DNA from: UASB124 sp041662445 | Lineage (GTDB): Bacteria > Babelota > Babeliae > Babelales > RVW-14 | Length of the DNA: 64,000 bases | Assembly (NCBI GenBank): GCA_041662445.1 | Contig: JBAZSL010000004.1 | Span: 37,769-101,768, forward strand | Direction: 5' to 3' | Part shown: positions 1-8,489 of the stretch, one piece after another | Position numbering within the stretch: the stretch's first letter is position 1 | Layout of the letters: each line of letters opens with the position of its first letter | Program-made: the position numbers and the translations under genes | The notes under the pieces: generated by a model | Database searches by the model: none | Told to the model about the DNA's origin: nothing | Seen by the model: only the letters and a program-made list of their open reading frames with translations

Positions 1-1042
1 GAGGGGCGGTCACGATGGTGGTATGGGCGCTATCTAGAGGCGCCCATTCTGGATTTTTCAATCGCATAAGCGCCACAACGGGAACTTTGACAGCGTTAGC
101 AAGATGCATCGTTGATGTTTCAACCGAAATAATAAGGTCACACAGGCTCATAATTGCGGGGAGCTGAAAAAAGTTATAGTCCGCACAAAACAGAAATGTA
201 TTATTGAACGAAAGTTGATCAAAATACTTTTTTGTTGCTCTAAATTTCTCCGGAACAACATTAATAATAAAACTCACATCGCCCCATGTATCCTGCCGTT
301 TGAGCGTACGAATAAGATCTGCCACGCGCCCAAGAGACCAACTTCGCTTTTTATCCTTGGCAAATGAATTGATAAAAATAACACGGCCGAATTGTTTAGA
401 CTTTCGATCAATTCCCCATTTTAGAAATCGTAATTTGGCAAAGATAATCCACTTTTTAGGAATATCCACAAAAGGAAAACGCTGTTCTGGCATAACCTCA
501 ACACCAAGCACCGTTGTGAAATATTCTGAAAAATGGTCAGTCACATGTCCTAACGCTTTTTTGTCACGCCACCAAAACCCTTGATCAAGCCGTTGATAAC
601 TCAACCGTTTCGTAATGCTATAAAATTTTGTAGGCTCCTTGACCCCAACAACAAATCCTTGTGCCGATAGTTGTCGTGCAAGAAGTGCGTATTTATGAGA
701 GCGTAACGTCGCAAGCGAAATCACCAGAGGGTACTTCTCGAGTTGAGCCTCTTTGATCGACCGATAATATCCTGACGGTGAATAGGTATGTGTATATATC
801 TTATGAATAAATGGACAAGCACTCAGCCAATCATAAAGGGCATAGCGAGCAAGATGCTTCCATTGCCAAAAACGACGCGTTCGACGTAACTCATCCACAA
901 AAATATGAACTTCAAGATGCGGATATTTTTGTGCAAACGCTTTGAAATAGTTTTGCAAGTACGTAAAATCACCGATTGCCAAATGAGCGACAAAGAGAAC
1001 TTTGGTTGCACGTTGTAATAATTCTTCAGGAACCTGTTGCAT
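1..1042 (-). CDS. Glycosyltransferase family 9 (heptosyltransferase-like), 3' end outside window
   Basis: Translating the minus strand from the ATG at 1042 gives an uninterrupted frame to the window edge, about 347 residues. The N-terminus reads MQQVPEELLQRATKVLFVAH, the usual first beta strand of a GT-B fold. Near the end comes SLCDLIISVETSTMHLANAV followed by KVPVVAL, the family 9 (heptosyltransferase/ADP-heptose LPS) nucleotide-sugar site with the conserved D-x-x-x-S-x-(D/E)-T-x-x-x-H-x-A pattern. Such enzymes transfer a sugar to lipopolysaccharide core or a similar acceptor at the inner membrane. The start lies 3 bases past the yicC stop, so it is probably co-transcribed with yicC, yebC and ruvB. 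The exact sugar and acceptor cannot be told. The C-terminus is missing only because the window ends. Confidence 0.8.
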   Translation of the reverse strand, partial: MQQVPEELLQRATKVLFVAHLAIGDFTYLQNYFKAFAQKYPHLEVHIFVDELRRTRRFWQWKHLARYALYDWLSACPFIHKIYTHTYSPSGYYRSIKEAQLEKYPLVISLATLRSHKYALLARQLSAQGFVVGVKEPTKFYSITKRLSYQRLDQGFWWRDKKALGHVTDHFSEYFTTVLGVEVMPEQRFPFVDIPKKWIIFAKLRFLKWGIDRKSKQFGRVIFINSFAKDKKRSWSLGRVADLIRTLKRQDTWGDVSFIINVVPEKFRATKKYFDQLSFNNTFLFCADYNFFQLPAIMSLCDLIISVETSTMHLANAVKVPVVALMRLKNPEWAPLDSAHTTIVTAP

Positions 1043-1045
1043 AAC

Positions 1046-1930
1046 CTATACAATATTCTGAATTTGTTCGCGTGCCTTTTCCAACTCAACTTTAATATCA
1101 ATACCTGCGGTACTGACTTGGTATGACGGACTTTTTGCCATCATCGTGTTGGTCTCACGCAAAAGCTCTTGCAAAATAAAGTCGAGTTTTTTGCCCTTTT
1201 CATATGACGTCGCTTTAAGAATAGGATCAATGCTTGAAAGATGACTTTTAAAACGCGTCACTTCCTCATGAATATCAATCTTGCGAAGCGCAACTTGAAG
1301 TTCTTCAACGTGAGTATTTGGCTTCTCTGGATGTTGATTAGCAGCAAGCGCTTGGTGTAATTCTGCTTTGTACTGCACAACAACCTGTTCAGCGGCTATC
1401 TCTATGTCATGAATTTTAGCAGCGCAAACGGCAAAGCCTTTAACAAAATCATGTTCAAGCCGCGTACCTTCCTCAGTACGCATGCGCATCAACATATCGG
1501 CTGCTTTGGTAATAAGTGCAAGAATAGCGCTTTCGTCTTGATGCGAAACACTACCTTCTTGTGTCACAAAAACATCTGGCAGATTTATAAGATCACTCAG
1601 CGTTACATCTTGGCCAAAATTGTATTTTTCTTTGATAAGTCGTCCGGAACGCACATAACCCTCAATGGTTTGCCACGACGGAACAATGGTTGTAAGCGCA
1701 TGCGGCGATTCTGAGAAACGTAGATTGAGATAAACCCTACCACGCGCCAGCTTCGTTTGAAGAAGTCCAGATATGGGAATTTCTAACCGACTGAGACTTC
1801 CTGGCAATTTGGCCACAACTTCCAAAAAGCGTCCATTAAGCGCCTTAAGTTCAACCGCCACCCCAACAGTTCCCGACGACAAATTGATCTGCTCATTGAG
1901 GCTGCAATACCCTGTCATGCTTATCAACAC
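1046..1930 (-). CDS. yicC: YicC-family endoribonuclease
   Basis: The 294-residue protein begins MLISMTGYC, matching the family start (usually MTGYG, here with C for the last G). The C-terminal domain of unknown function 1732 is clear: EEVTRFKSHL at about 225-234, then GKKLDFILQELLRETNTMM, the family signature of a basic/acidic helical nuclease core. YicC proteins act as cytoplasmic endoribonucleases affecting RNA turnover; in E. coli one cleaves the small RNA RyhB. Length is normal for the family. The gene sits 14 bases after yebC and 3 bases before the glycosyltransferase start, pointing to one transcript. Assignment is from motif and length; the RNA target here is unknown. Confidence 0.9.
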   Translation of the reverse strand: MLISMTGYCSLNEQINLSSGTVGVAVELKALNGRFLEVVAKLPGSLSRLEIPISGLLQTKLARGRVYLNLRFSESPHALTTIVPSWQTIEGYVRSGRLIKEKYNFGQDVTLSDLINLPDVFVTQEGSVSHQDESAILALITKAADMLMRMRTEEGTRLEHDFVKGFAVCAAKIHDIEIAAEQVVVQYKAELHQALAANQHPEKPNTHVEELQVALRKIDIHEEVTRFKSHLSSIDPILKATSYEKGKKLDFILQELLRETNTMMAKSPSYQVSTAGIDIKVELEKAREQIQNIV

Positions 1931-1944
1931 AAGCTCACCCTTCC

Positions 1945-2667
1945 TTAATCGCCAAGATTTGCATACACATTTTGCGTATCATCCAGGTCGTCAAGCGCTT
2001 CAAGAAATTTATAAACAGCCTCTTCTTTGGACTTTTCCTGCAACGAAACAGGTTCCTTGGCAACCCATTCAAGCTGGGCCGACTCAACTTTGAGACCAAG
2101 TTGTTCAACTGCCTTTTTGACCTTATCCAGATCGTGCATTTTACATTCTATTGAGAAAAGGCCGTCATCAAGACGAACGTCATCAATATTATAGTCCAGC
2201 AGCTTTTCCAGAAGATCATCCTCAGACATCGTTCCGGTAGCACGAATCACGCCTCTGTGTTCAAACATCCACGCCACCGCACCGCCCTCGGATAAGGCAC
2301 CGCCAAATCTGGTAAATTGATGGCGTAAATCCGACACTGTACGATTTTTGTTATCGGTTAACACTTCGATCATAACCGCAATACCGCTTGGACCATATCC
2401 CTCATACGTATGGGATTCATAGGCAGATCCACCAGCAATCTCTCCCGTGCCTTTTTTAATCGCACGCGCCACATTGTCGCTTGGCATATTTTCGTTTTTT
2501 GCCTTATCAAGAATTAAGCGTAGTCGTGCGTTACGTGTTGGATCGCCGCCACCTTCACGCGCTGCAACGGTAATTTCGCGAATGAGTTTAGTAAAAGTTT
2601 TGCCACGCTTGGCATCTTCTTTGGCTTTTTTATGTTTTATGGTCGACCACTTTGAATGTCCTGACAT
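1945..2667 (-). CDS. yebC: YebC/PmpR family protein (TACO1-like)
   Basis: The 240-residue protein starts MSGHSKWSTIKHKKAKEDAK, the hallmark N-terminus of the YebC family. I use the ATG at 2667, preceded by AGGAG at 7 bases; an upstream in-frame ATG at 2724 would add 19 residues that do not fit the family. Later motifs also match: NMPSDNVARAIKKGTG, YEGYGPSGIAVMIEVLTDN and NRTVSDLRHQF. YebC-type proteins bind the ribosome and help translation through difficult stretches such as polyproline; some members were first described as transcription regulators. The position between ruvB and yicC resembles the common yebC-ruv linkage. Nothing looks broken. Confidence 0.95.
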   Translation of the reverse strand: MSGHSKWSTIKHKKAKEDAKRGKTFTKLIREITVAAREGGGDPTRNARLRLILDKAKNENMPSDNVARAIKKGTGEIAGGSAYESHTYEGYGPSGIAVMIEVLTDNKNRTVSDLRHQFTRFGGALSEGGAVAWMFEHRGVIRATGTMSEDDLLEKLLDYNIDDVRLDDGLFSIECKMHDLDKVKKAVEQLGLKVESAQLEWVAKEPVSLQEKSKEEAVYKFLEALDDLDDTQNVYANLGD

Positions 2668-2873
2668 CGTAACTCCTGCGTTTATACCTGTATTTGAGCC
2701 CCCACAGGCCTCTACCGCTACCATTCATACTACTCCCACACCCCGCAAAAATCACAGGACAATGTACCCTGTTTTGCGATCATTGTCGACAGCCTAAAGG
2801 AATAGTTGTTGGAGCAAAGTAATAAGTTCCGGTAGGTAGCGCACAATGAAAAGTTCCGCTTTTGGATAACGTA

Positions 2874-3914
2874 TCAATCACCAAATAAACGCCCCTGTTC
2901 ATCAACACGTTCTCCAAACAACTTTCGCCGCAAATAGAGCATTTTTTTTGCGGGAATGATTCTGCCACGAGGGGTTTTTTGCAACAATCCCATGCGCAGA
3001 AGAAAAGGCTCAACAACGTCTTCCAGCGTTTCGCGGTCCTCGCCGGTCATAGCAGCTAACGTTTCCACACCCACAGGCCCCCCATCAAAATCTCGCATAA
3101 TATGGGTTAACAGATCCCGATCGAGTTTATTAAGTCCATCATCATCTATTCCCAAAAAAGTAAGCGCCTGCTCGACCAAGGCTTTATCAATTATCGGACA
3201 ATGGCTAACCTGTGCAAAATCACGCACACGACGGACAATGCGCTTAACAATACGCGGTGTTCCACGTGCACGAGATCCAAGGCATAATGCGGCATCGGGC
3301 TGCAGCGCGGTGCCTAAAAATTGTGCATTCTGAAGCGCAATCTGTGTTAATTCATCAGGATTATAAAAATCAAGCCGTTCGACAATGCCAAAACGTGTCT
3401 GCAGGGGGGCTGAAACGAGCGATGTTTTAGTCGTTGCGCCAATAAGAGTAAACCGATTAAGCGGTAAGCGAATCGATTTTGCCCCCGCACCCTGTCCAAT
3501 AATGACATCAACACAAAACTGCTCCATGGCGCTATAAAGTATCTCTTCAACATTTTTAGGCAATCGATGGATTTCATCGATAAAAAGAATCTCTGATGGC
3601 CCAATGCCCGAAAGTATTGCCACCAAGTCACCGGTGCGCTCGAGTATTGGAGCGCTGGTTATTTTGAGGTTAACGCCAAGCTCTTGAGCAATAACACGAG
3701 CCAAAGTTGTTTTTCCAAGTCCGGGAGGACCAAAAAGCAGCACATGGTCTAAGGCCTCATTACGCATTTTTGCTGCCGTAACATAAATTTTTAATTTTGC
3801 CTTAATAGTCTGTTGACCAAGATATTCCTCAAAACAACTCGGTTCAAAGCTTATGCTCTTGTCTTCGGGGGTTTCTTGCAAACTTAATAACTCAACCGGG
3901 GATGAAAAATTCAT
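2874..3914 (-). CDS. ruvB: Holliday junction branch migration helicase RuvB
   Basis: The 346-residue AAA+ ATPase has Walker A GPPGLGKTT at 62-70, Walker B IDEIHRL at 110-116, a GATT sensor stretch and the ARGTPRI region of the small ATPase domain, ending in a winged-helix domain with the usual GPVGVETLAA and RTPRGR-like (KTPRGRI) motifs. RuvB forms hexameric rings that pump DNA through RuvA-bound Holliday junctions. Start ATG has GAGGTAA 5 bases upstream. A gap of about 206 bases separates it from yebC; no second gene is evident there. ruvA and ruvC are not in the window. Length and motifs are canonical. Confidence 0.97.
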   Translation of the reverse strand: MNFSSPVELLSLQETPEDKSISFEPSCFEEYLGQQTIKAKLKIYVTAAKMRNEALDHVLLFGPPGLGKTTLARVIAQELGVNLKITSAPILERTGDLVAILSGIGPSEILFIDEIHRLPKNVEEILYSAMEQFCVDVIIGQGAGAKSIRLPLNRFTLIGATTKTSLVSAPLQTRFGIVERLDFYNPDELTQIALQNAQFLGTALQPDAALCLGSRARGTPRIVKRIVRRVRDFAQVSHCPIIDKALVEQALTFLGIDDDGLNKLDRDLLTHIMRDFDGGPVGVETLAAMTGEDRETLEDVVEPFLLRMGLLQKTPRGRIIPAKKMLYLRRKLFGERVDEQGRLFGD

Positions 3915-4024
3915 AGCATTACCTCATATTTTTCAATGCTTTTTAAGCTTATCATACCCATGACAAGTTAAAAAACTTTCAATCCATCTTATTTTTGATA
4001 AACTTTGTGAGTTCAGTTTGAATT

Positions 4025-4100
4025 GGGTTGCTAGCTCAATTGGTAGAGCAACAGACTCTTAATCTGCAGGTTCAGGGTTCAAGTCCCTGGCAACCCACCA
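4025..4100 (+). tRNA. tRNA-Lys (anticodon CTT)
   Basis: A 76-base cloverleaf with acceptor GGGTTGC paired to GCAACCC, D arm GCTCAATTGGTAGAGC, anticodon loop CTCTTAA, T arm GGGTTCAAGTCCC and encoded CCA. It reads AAG codons. It is the first of two tRNAs directly upstream of the trigger-factor-like gene. Confidence 0.96.
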
Positions 4101-4167
4101 TCACAACATTCACAAAATTATTGCCCCTCCATCAGACACTCGCTAGAGTTGATGAGTATAATTTTGC

Positions 4168-4254
4168 GCAAGGGTGGCGGAACTGGTAGACGCACTGGCC
4201 TTAGGAGCCAGCCCTCGAAAGAGGATAGGGGTTCGAGTCCCCTCCCTTGCACCA
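4168..4254 (+). tRNA. tRNA-Leu (anticodon TAG)
   Basis: An 87-base class II tRNA: acceptor GCAAGGG with CCCTTGC, anticodon loop CTTAGGA, a variable arm CCCTCGAAAGAGG, T arm with GGTTCGAGTCC and encoded CCA at 4252-4254. It lies 67 bases after tRNA-Lys and ends 20 bases before the next start codon, so it is probably cut from a common transcript. Confidence 0.96.
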
Positions 4255-4274
4255 GTGAAAAGGAGGAGTTGGGT

Positions 4275-5639
4275 ATGTGTTCCGATACTGAGATTCCAGA
4301 AATCAGTGGCGCAACGCCGTTGCCGCCACCGCAAGAGGCTCCGGTTGAAAGCTTGCCCACACCGCTCATCTTCAATGCAATACAACGTTCATCGCATCTT
4401 CTGAGGATAATCATCGATATTGACAAAGCCATGACGAATGCGGTCCTTTTGCAAACAACCGAACATTTTAGAAACAGCTCATTTGGAGGATTTGATCTAA
4501 AAAAAGTTCCCAGCGAGTATGTACAAGAAATGTATGCAGCAGAAATTTTTGGGCATACTAAGGATTATTTTTTCCATCATATTGCTATAGATTTTTTGAT
4601 GGATGAAATCATTGCACACAAAATTGCCCTAGTAAATTATCCCCGATTTGTAACCGTGGAAGTTACTCCTGACCAAAAGATTAGCTACCATTTTGACCTT
4701 TCGATCGCTGATGCGTTGGAACTTAAAGAATGGAAACATTTCGCCTTTAGATCACCCAAACGAAAACGCTATAAAGATCTTGATAAGCAGGTATGTTCCT
4801 TTGTTGAAAGTCGCCACAATCAATCTCGCAGATTAAATTATACGCTTGTTGAAGAAGATGATTGGGTACTTTTTGAAACTACACTGCTTGATTGCAAAAA
4901 TAATCCAGTACATTACGGTTGCCGTAGTTCATTTTGGATCAAACTTGGCCGACAGGAGCTCTCAGATTCTCTTGCAAGTCAACTCATTAATAAATCTATC
5001 GGCGATTCTTTTCAAACAACATCCTTCTCTGGATATGCACCGAGCAACCAAACAGGAGAATGTTGTTACAGTTTTCTCGTCACTATCAAATCACTCATTA
5101 AATGCGGACACACGTCGCTTGAAGTGCTCAAGACTACGTTCAGGCTTAAAAATAAAACTGATGTTCATAACAAATTGATGGAAATATTTTCGTATCGCAA
5201 CGACATTTCGCAACGGCAGGCAATCGTTGATGAGGTTTTTCATCTTTTGCTCTCCAAGCATCGCTTTGAAGTTCCCAAGCACCTCATTTTGCGCCGCGAA
5301 GAGGATATTATCGGTAATTTATCGCGCCAGCCCGACTATCATGTTTACAAATCGCAAGAAGATTTTCAGACATCGGTAGAAATGCTTGCTGAAAAGCAAC
5401 TCAAAGAAGAAATCATCATTGATCAAATAGCCTACACCGAAAACATTAAGGTTGATCTAAAAGATACCATCAATTATTTGTATCTTTTGAGCAGTAAGCG
5501 ACTTAAAGAATTCATTTATTTTAAGCCGCTTCTTGAGCGCATTGAGGAAACAAGCAGCCCAATCAATATATCGACAATATCGCAAGCCGTTATGCGCGAA
5601 AAAACGCTCAATTTTATTATTCATTCATTAACCAAGTAG
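4275..5639 (+). CDS. Highly divergent trigger factor-like chaperone
   Basis: The protein is 454 residues from ATG 4275, which has AAGGAGGAG 7 bases upstream; longer forms would run through tRNA-Leu and are rejected. There is no signal peptide, so it is cytosolic. Its order fits trigger factor (Tig): an N-terminal part with GFDLKKVPSEYV where the ribosome-binding loop GFRxGKxP normally sits; a middle part (WVLFETTLLD, FWIKLGRQELSD, CCYSFLVTIKSL) resembling the FKBP-like insert; and a helical C-terminal part, VEMLAEKQLKEEIIIDQIAY to AVMREKTLNFIIHSL, very like the family's substrate-binding arms. The ribosome-docking arginine/glycine residues are changed. Trigger factor holds nascent chains at the ribosome exit and isomerises prolines. 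Call is by pattern only; a lineage-specific chaperone with other clients is possible. Confidence 0.65.
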   Translation: MCSDTEIPEISGATPLPPPQEAPVESLPTPLIFNAIQRSSHLLRIIIDIDKAMTNAVLLQTTEHFRNSSFGGFDLKKVPSEYVQEMYAAEIFGHTKDYFFHHIAIDFLMDEIIAHKIALVNYPRFVTVEVTPDQKISYHFDLSIADALELKEWKHFAFRSPKRKRYKDLDKQVCSFVESRHNQSRRLNYTLVEEDDWVLFETTLLDCKNNPVHYGCRSSFWIKLGRQELSDSLASQLINKSIGDSFQTTSFSGYAPSNQTGECCYSFLVTIKSLIKCGHTSLEVLKTTFRLKNKTDVHNKLMEIFSYRNDISQRQAIVDEVFHLLLSKHRFEVPKHLILRREEDIIGNLSRQPDYHVYKSQEDFQTSVEMLAEKQLKEEIIIDQIAYTENIKVDLKDTINYLYLLSSKRLKEFIYFKPLLERIEETSSPINISTISQAVMREKTLNFIIHSLTK

Positions 5640-5648
5640 GGCGATCGC

Positions 5649-6743
5649 ATGAAGTATACACAAATACGCGCGACCATACTTATCGCACTTACATTGGCAA
5701 CTTCAAATATATATGCCCAAATACCAGCAGCTGCGCCTGCACCACTAATTCAAACCGTATGGGTCGTCGACAACAAAAACACACTCTTCTTCCGTGAGGG
5801 CATATCGCCGCAAAATGTTTTGGGGACTGTGTGGAAAGAGATTCCTGGCATCAAAATTATGCAAATTGCAGCCGGATCTTGTGGCAACGTTTGGGCAATA
5901 AGCGAAACGCGACAGCTTTTATTTCGCGAAGGAATAACGCCCTCAACACCAGCTGGCACAGGGTGGAAAATAGTCGACCAGGTAACAGGATTTGTCGAGA
6001 TCATCATTGGTGGGCCAAATGATTCCCTTGTGTGGGCTCGCGATGGGAACAGTAAGGTCTTTCGTAGAATTGGCATTACCCCTGGCAATCCCATCGGAAC
6101 TGGGTGGGTGCAGGTACCCAAGATAGATGCCCGTAGCGTTGCCATAAGTCCCGAGGGCGATGTATGGCACCTTGGCTTCAGATGGCAGCCTTTTCAATAT
6201 CTTTACGTAAAAGTCTACCACGCCCGTGATGCAAATTTTTCAGGATGGGACCACGTTTTCACAGAACCAATTGATTGCAGCAAAATTGTACTCGACCCAG
6301 GCAAGGGGCTGTGGGTTCTTATCGCTACTAAGAAGAAAATATTTTTTACGACGCGAGAATATTATGAGCTACGTTTTCACCCATTTGTTGGACAAACTAC
6401 AGCATTACAACCAACGTCTTCGCTTAACATTCAAAATCCACGACTTTTGAATATTGCAACAAATAAAGGTGGCGACGTATGGGGAATTAAGCTCGGTGGT
6501 ACTGTCGTTGCACGCCAGGGCGATACATGGACTGAAGCTGGAAATTTGGAACCTTGTGTGCAAATTGCCGTGGGGTCACTACCATATGCGGCACAACCGG
6601 CTGTAGAAAAACCAATTGTAGAAAAACCGGCCATAGAAAAGGCGGCTTCAGCAGAGAAACTGCCTGTAAAAAAATCGCCTGTAAAGAACCCACCTGTAAA
6701 GAAAAAACCGTTGGCGAAGAAAAAACCTGTGGAGAAAAAATGA
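5649..6743 (+). CDS. Exported tectonin (beta-propeller) protein with K/P-rich tail
   Basis: The 364-residue protein has an N-terminal signal peptide (basic start, hydrophobic core, cleavage likely after IYA, about residue 23). The mature part holds about six tectonin-type blades, each with a V/L-W-x-(V/I/A) strand followed by a phenylalanine/arginine strand: VWVVDNKNTLFFREGIS, VWAISETRQLLFREGIT, VWARDGNSKVFRRIGIT, VWHLGF, LWVLIATKKKIFF and VWGIKLGG. Tectonin propellers bind glycans or lipids and are frequent in innate-immune lectins. The last 45 residues are low-complexity repeats of VEKP, VKK and AKKKP, a cationic tail that could bind nucleic acid, lipopolysaccharide or host membranes. It starts 9 bases after the trigger-factor-like gene and its stop overlaps the next start (ATGA). 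A paralogue is at 27401-28717. Specific ligand unknown. Confidence 0.8.
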   Translation: MKYTQIRATILIALTLATSNIYAQIPAAAPAPLIQTVWVVDNKNTLFFREGISPQNVLGTVWKEIPGIKIMQIAAGSCGNVWAISETRQLLFREGITPSTPAGTGWKIVDQVTGFVEIIIGGPNDSLVWARDGNSKVFRRIGITPGNPIGTGWVQVPKIDARSVAISPEGDVWHLGFRWQPFQYLYVKVYHARDANFSGWDHVFTEPIDCSKIVLDPGKGLWVLIATKKKIFFTTREYYELRFHPFVGQTTALQPTSSLNIQNPRLLNIATNKGGDVWGIKLGGTVVARQGDTWTEAGNLEPCVQIAVGSLPYAAQPAVEKPIVEKPAIEKAASAEKLPVKKSPVKNPPVKKKPLAKKKPVEKK

Positions 6744-7735
6744 AACATATTCTCACATTACTCGGCTTTTTTTTACTAACCCTCAACACCGCACAGCCCA
6801 TCAAGGTCGGCGGCATGTATTTAACGGCTGAAGAGGAACCCGCAGCCCGGCGTGAATGGCTCAAATCGTACCCAAATGGCAGCAAACTTCTTTTAAACAT
6901 GGGACTGGATAACGAATATCATCTGGCCGCGATTAAAGAACCTGGAACAACCCTCTACTATCTAGGATTGCAAAAAGAACCCTACGACATCACTATTAAA
7001 CACGACGAGGGAAGCGATTTCATCACCTTCGAACTCCCACAACTCAAAGATAGTGATGCATGGGCCATTGGACCGTGGAAGGTAGTGCCGCAACATGGCT
7101 CACTGGGCCCACGTTTATTGTTATGGCATGAAGAAAAAGGTGGCTTTTTATGCGCCGATCAGACATTCTCCCAACTTTTTATCACCAAAGGGGATGTCCG
7201 CTCGGGGAATGTTTCTTTTTGGTACTATGGCTCTAAACGAGCAGAACCATCCGCAGAAACAACGCCTGCGGCCCCAGCAACGCCACTCAAGGAATATGTC
7301 TTTAAAGAACTGTCTAATGGAACCAAGGTAACGATATGGTCCAACCAGAATAAATCTTACATCACCTATAAACGCGTCCCCGCACCGATGTTCGGCAAAT
7401 CTGGCAGGCCTATGCCAACGTTAATACAACCAACCAAAGCCATCATAGAAACCTCACCTACACCACAAATTTACGAAATCCAGATAAATGAGCTCGGGGT
7501 CTTCTTTATGCCTCCGGGCAAACCAGGAACCCGCAGCGTACCAGGCTTCGGCCCCTATAAGGTCGTCCCCGTTGATCCCAAGAACCCAAATTTGCAACAA
7601 ATTTACCTTCAAAATGCGTCCGAACCGACTAAATATGTTAACGTTGACAGCAATGGAACGGTTATAGCAAATGCCACCGAACCAACAAGTTTGGCCATCA
7701 GGTTGAATAAATTCTCATCATGGATACAATGGTAA
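6740..7735 (+). CDS. Exported protein of unknown function, coupled to tectonin gene
   Basis: Start ATG at 6740 overlaps the stop of the tectonin gene (ATGA), giving 331 residues; the preceding frame inside the tectonin gene is a shadow. The N-terminus MKHILTLLGFFLLTLNTAQP is a good signal peptide. The mature protein appears to contain two or three similar beta-rich units, each with a strand on sugar-binding-like aromatic residues (YHLAAIKEPGTTLYYLG, GPWKVVPQ, then FGPYKVVPVDPKNPN). The repeated (F)GPxKVVP element at about 113 and 274 suggests an internal duplication of a beta-trefoil-like or fascin-like fold, but I do not recognise a family. Translational coupling suggests it works outside the cytoplasm together with the tectonin protein. 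Confidence 0.7.
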   Translation: MKHILTLLGFFLLTLNTAQPIKVGGMYLTAEEEPAARREWLKSYPNGSKLLLNMGLDNEYHLAAIKEPGTTLYYLGLQKEPYDITIKHDEGSDFITFELPQLKDSDAWAIGPWKVVPQHGSLGPRLLLWHEEKGGFLCADQTFSQLFITKGDVRSGNVSFWYYGSKRAEPSAETTPAAPATPLKEYVFKELSNGTKVTIWSNQNKSYITYKRVPAPMFGKSGRPMPTLIQPTKAIIETSPTPQIYEIQINELGVFFMPPGKPGTRSVPGFGPYKVVPVDPKNPNLQQIYLQNASEPTKYVNVDSNGTVIANATEPTSLAIRLNKFSSWIQW

Positions 7736-7781
7736 ATCGCTAACTGCTTTTTACGACATATCATTTTTCGGAGTTTAAACC

Positions 7782-7916
7782 ATGTCAATCACCTATCAAC
7801 CAAGTGTCAGACGCAGAAAAAAGAAACACGGATTCCGTAAACGCATGGCCACTAAAGACGGACAAAACATTCTTCGTCGGCGCCGCGCAAAAAAACGCAA
7901 GAGATTGGCTGCGTAA
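7782..7916 (+). CDS. rpmH: 50S ribosomal protein L34
   Basis: A 44-residue basic protein, MSITYQPSVRRRKKKHGFRK then RMATKDGQN and RRRRAKKRKRLAA, matching L34 over its full length (family start MKRTYQPS..R..HGF..RM.T..GR..L..RR.KGR..L). CGGAG lies 8 bases before the ATG. L34 is a structural protein of the large subunit. It is normally followed by rnpA and yidD; here those are about 43 kb away and this gene stands alone, followed by a terminator. Confidence 0.96.
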   Translation: MSITYQPSVRRRKKKHGFRKRMATKDGQNILRRRRAKKRKRLAA

Positions 7917-7933
7917 GACACACTCAAAAATTT

Positions 7934-7963
7934 AAAGGGCCCCGAAATTCGAGGCCCTTTTTT
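7934..7963 (+). terminator. Rho-independent terminator after rpmH
   Basis: The stem AAAGGGCC pairs with GGCCCTTT around an 11-base loop and is followed by six T. It lies between the convergent rpmH and FKBP genes and may also work on the minus strand, where the stem is followed by a shorter T-rich run. Confidence 0.85.
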
Positions 7964-7985
7964 AGTGCTCAAAAATTGCGTACAA

Positions 7986-8465
7986 CTATTGTGCGAGTCC
8001 AAGTAACTCAACATCAAAAATAAGTGTTGCATTAGGCGGTATGACACCACCGGCACCGCGCGTGCCATAACCAAGATGCGATGGAATAATCAGGCGACAT
8101 TTTTCGCCAACCTTCATCGCCATAACACCGTCATCCCAGCCCTTAATTACGTGGCCAATGCCAATGACAAACGAGAACGGTTCGCCTCTATCAACACTGC
8201 TATCAAATTTTCGTCCCGGTTTTCCACCCTCATCCAACCATCCCGTGTAATGCACGGTAACTTGCTGACCTTTGCGGGGACTTTGTGCACCAGCCGGAGC
8301 TTCTTTAAGTATCTCACGGCGTAATTCCTGATTATCTTGTTTAATCATAGCTACTTTCGTTGGTAATGATTGTCGTTCATTTTTATTATCGTTTGCACCA
8401 CACGATGCGCACACACAACTTGCACCTACAAATACAACATACTTCGTATAAGAAAACATCTTCAT
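7986..8465 (-). CDS. FKBP-type peptidyl-prolyl isomerase, exported (probable lipoprotein)
   Basis: 159 residues. The first 25 form a signal peptide ending in CVCASC-GAND, compatible with a lipobox (cysteine at about 22), so a membrane-anchored lipoprotein is likely though not certain. From about 63 the FKBP domain is complete: QQVTVHYTGWLDEGGKPGRK, FDSSVDRGEPFSFVIG, HVIKGWDDGVMAMKVGEKC, IPSHLGYGTRG and IPPNATLIFDVELL, keeping the Y, F, D, W and F residues that line the active pocket. The enzyme speeds proline isomerisation of proteins in the envelope. It is convergent with rpmH and 24 bases downstream of the nitroreductase gene, so the two may be co-transcribed. Confidence 0.93.
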   Translation of the reverse strand: MKMFSYTKYVVFVGASCVCASCGANDNKNERQSLPTKVAMIKQDNQELRREILKEAPAGAQSPRKGQQVTVHYTGWLDEGGKPGRKFDSSVDRGEPFSFVIGIGHVIKGWDDGVMAMKVGEKCRLIIPSHLGYGTRGAGGVIPPNATLIFDVELLGLAQ

Positions 8466-8489
8466 GTCATTTTTCCTTTCCGAGATAAC

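Noticed and set aside
2668..2873. Possible small gene between ruvB and yebC
   Set aside because: A frame crosses the gap but it is mostly a shadow of ruvB; no start with ribosome site and no recognisable product.
4149..4274. Upstream extension of the trigger-factor-like frame
   Set aside because: It would run through tRNA-Leu; the ATG at 4275 has a strong ribosome site.
6554..6739. Upstream extension of the exported protein frame into the tectonin gene
   Set aside because: It is a shadow of the repeated lysine codons; ATG 6740 gives a signal peptide and an ATGA overlap.
6600..6743. Short tandem repeats considered as a CRISPR or minisatellite
   Set aside because: They encode VEKP/VKK repeats inside the tectonin gene, without equal-length spacers; no CRISPR-like array exists in the window.
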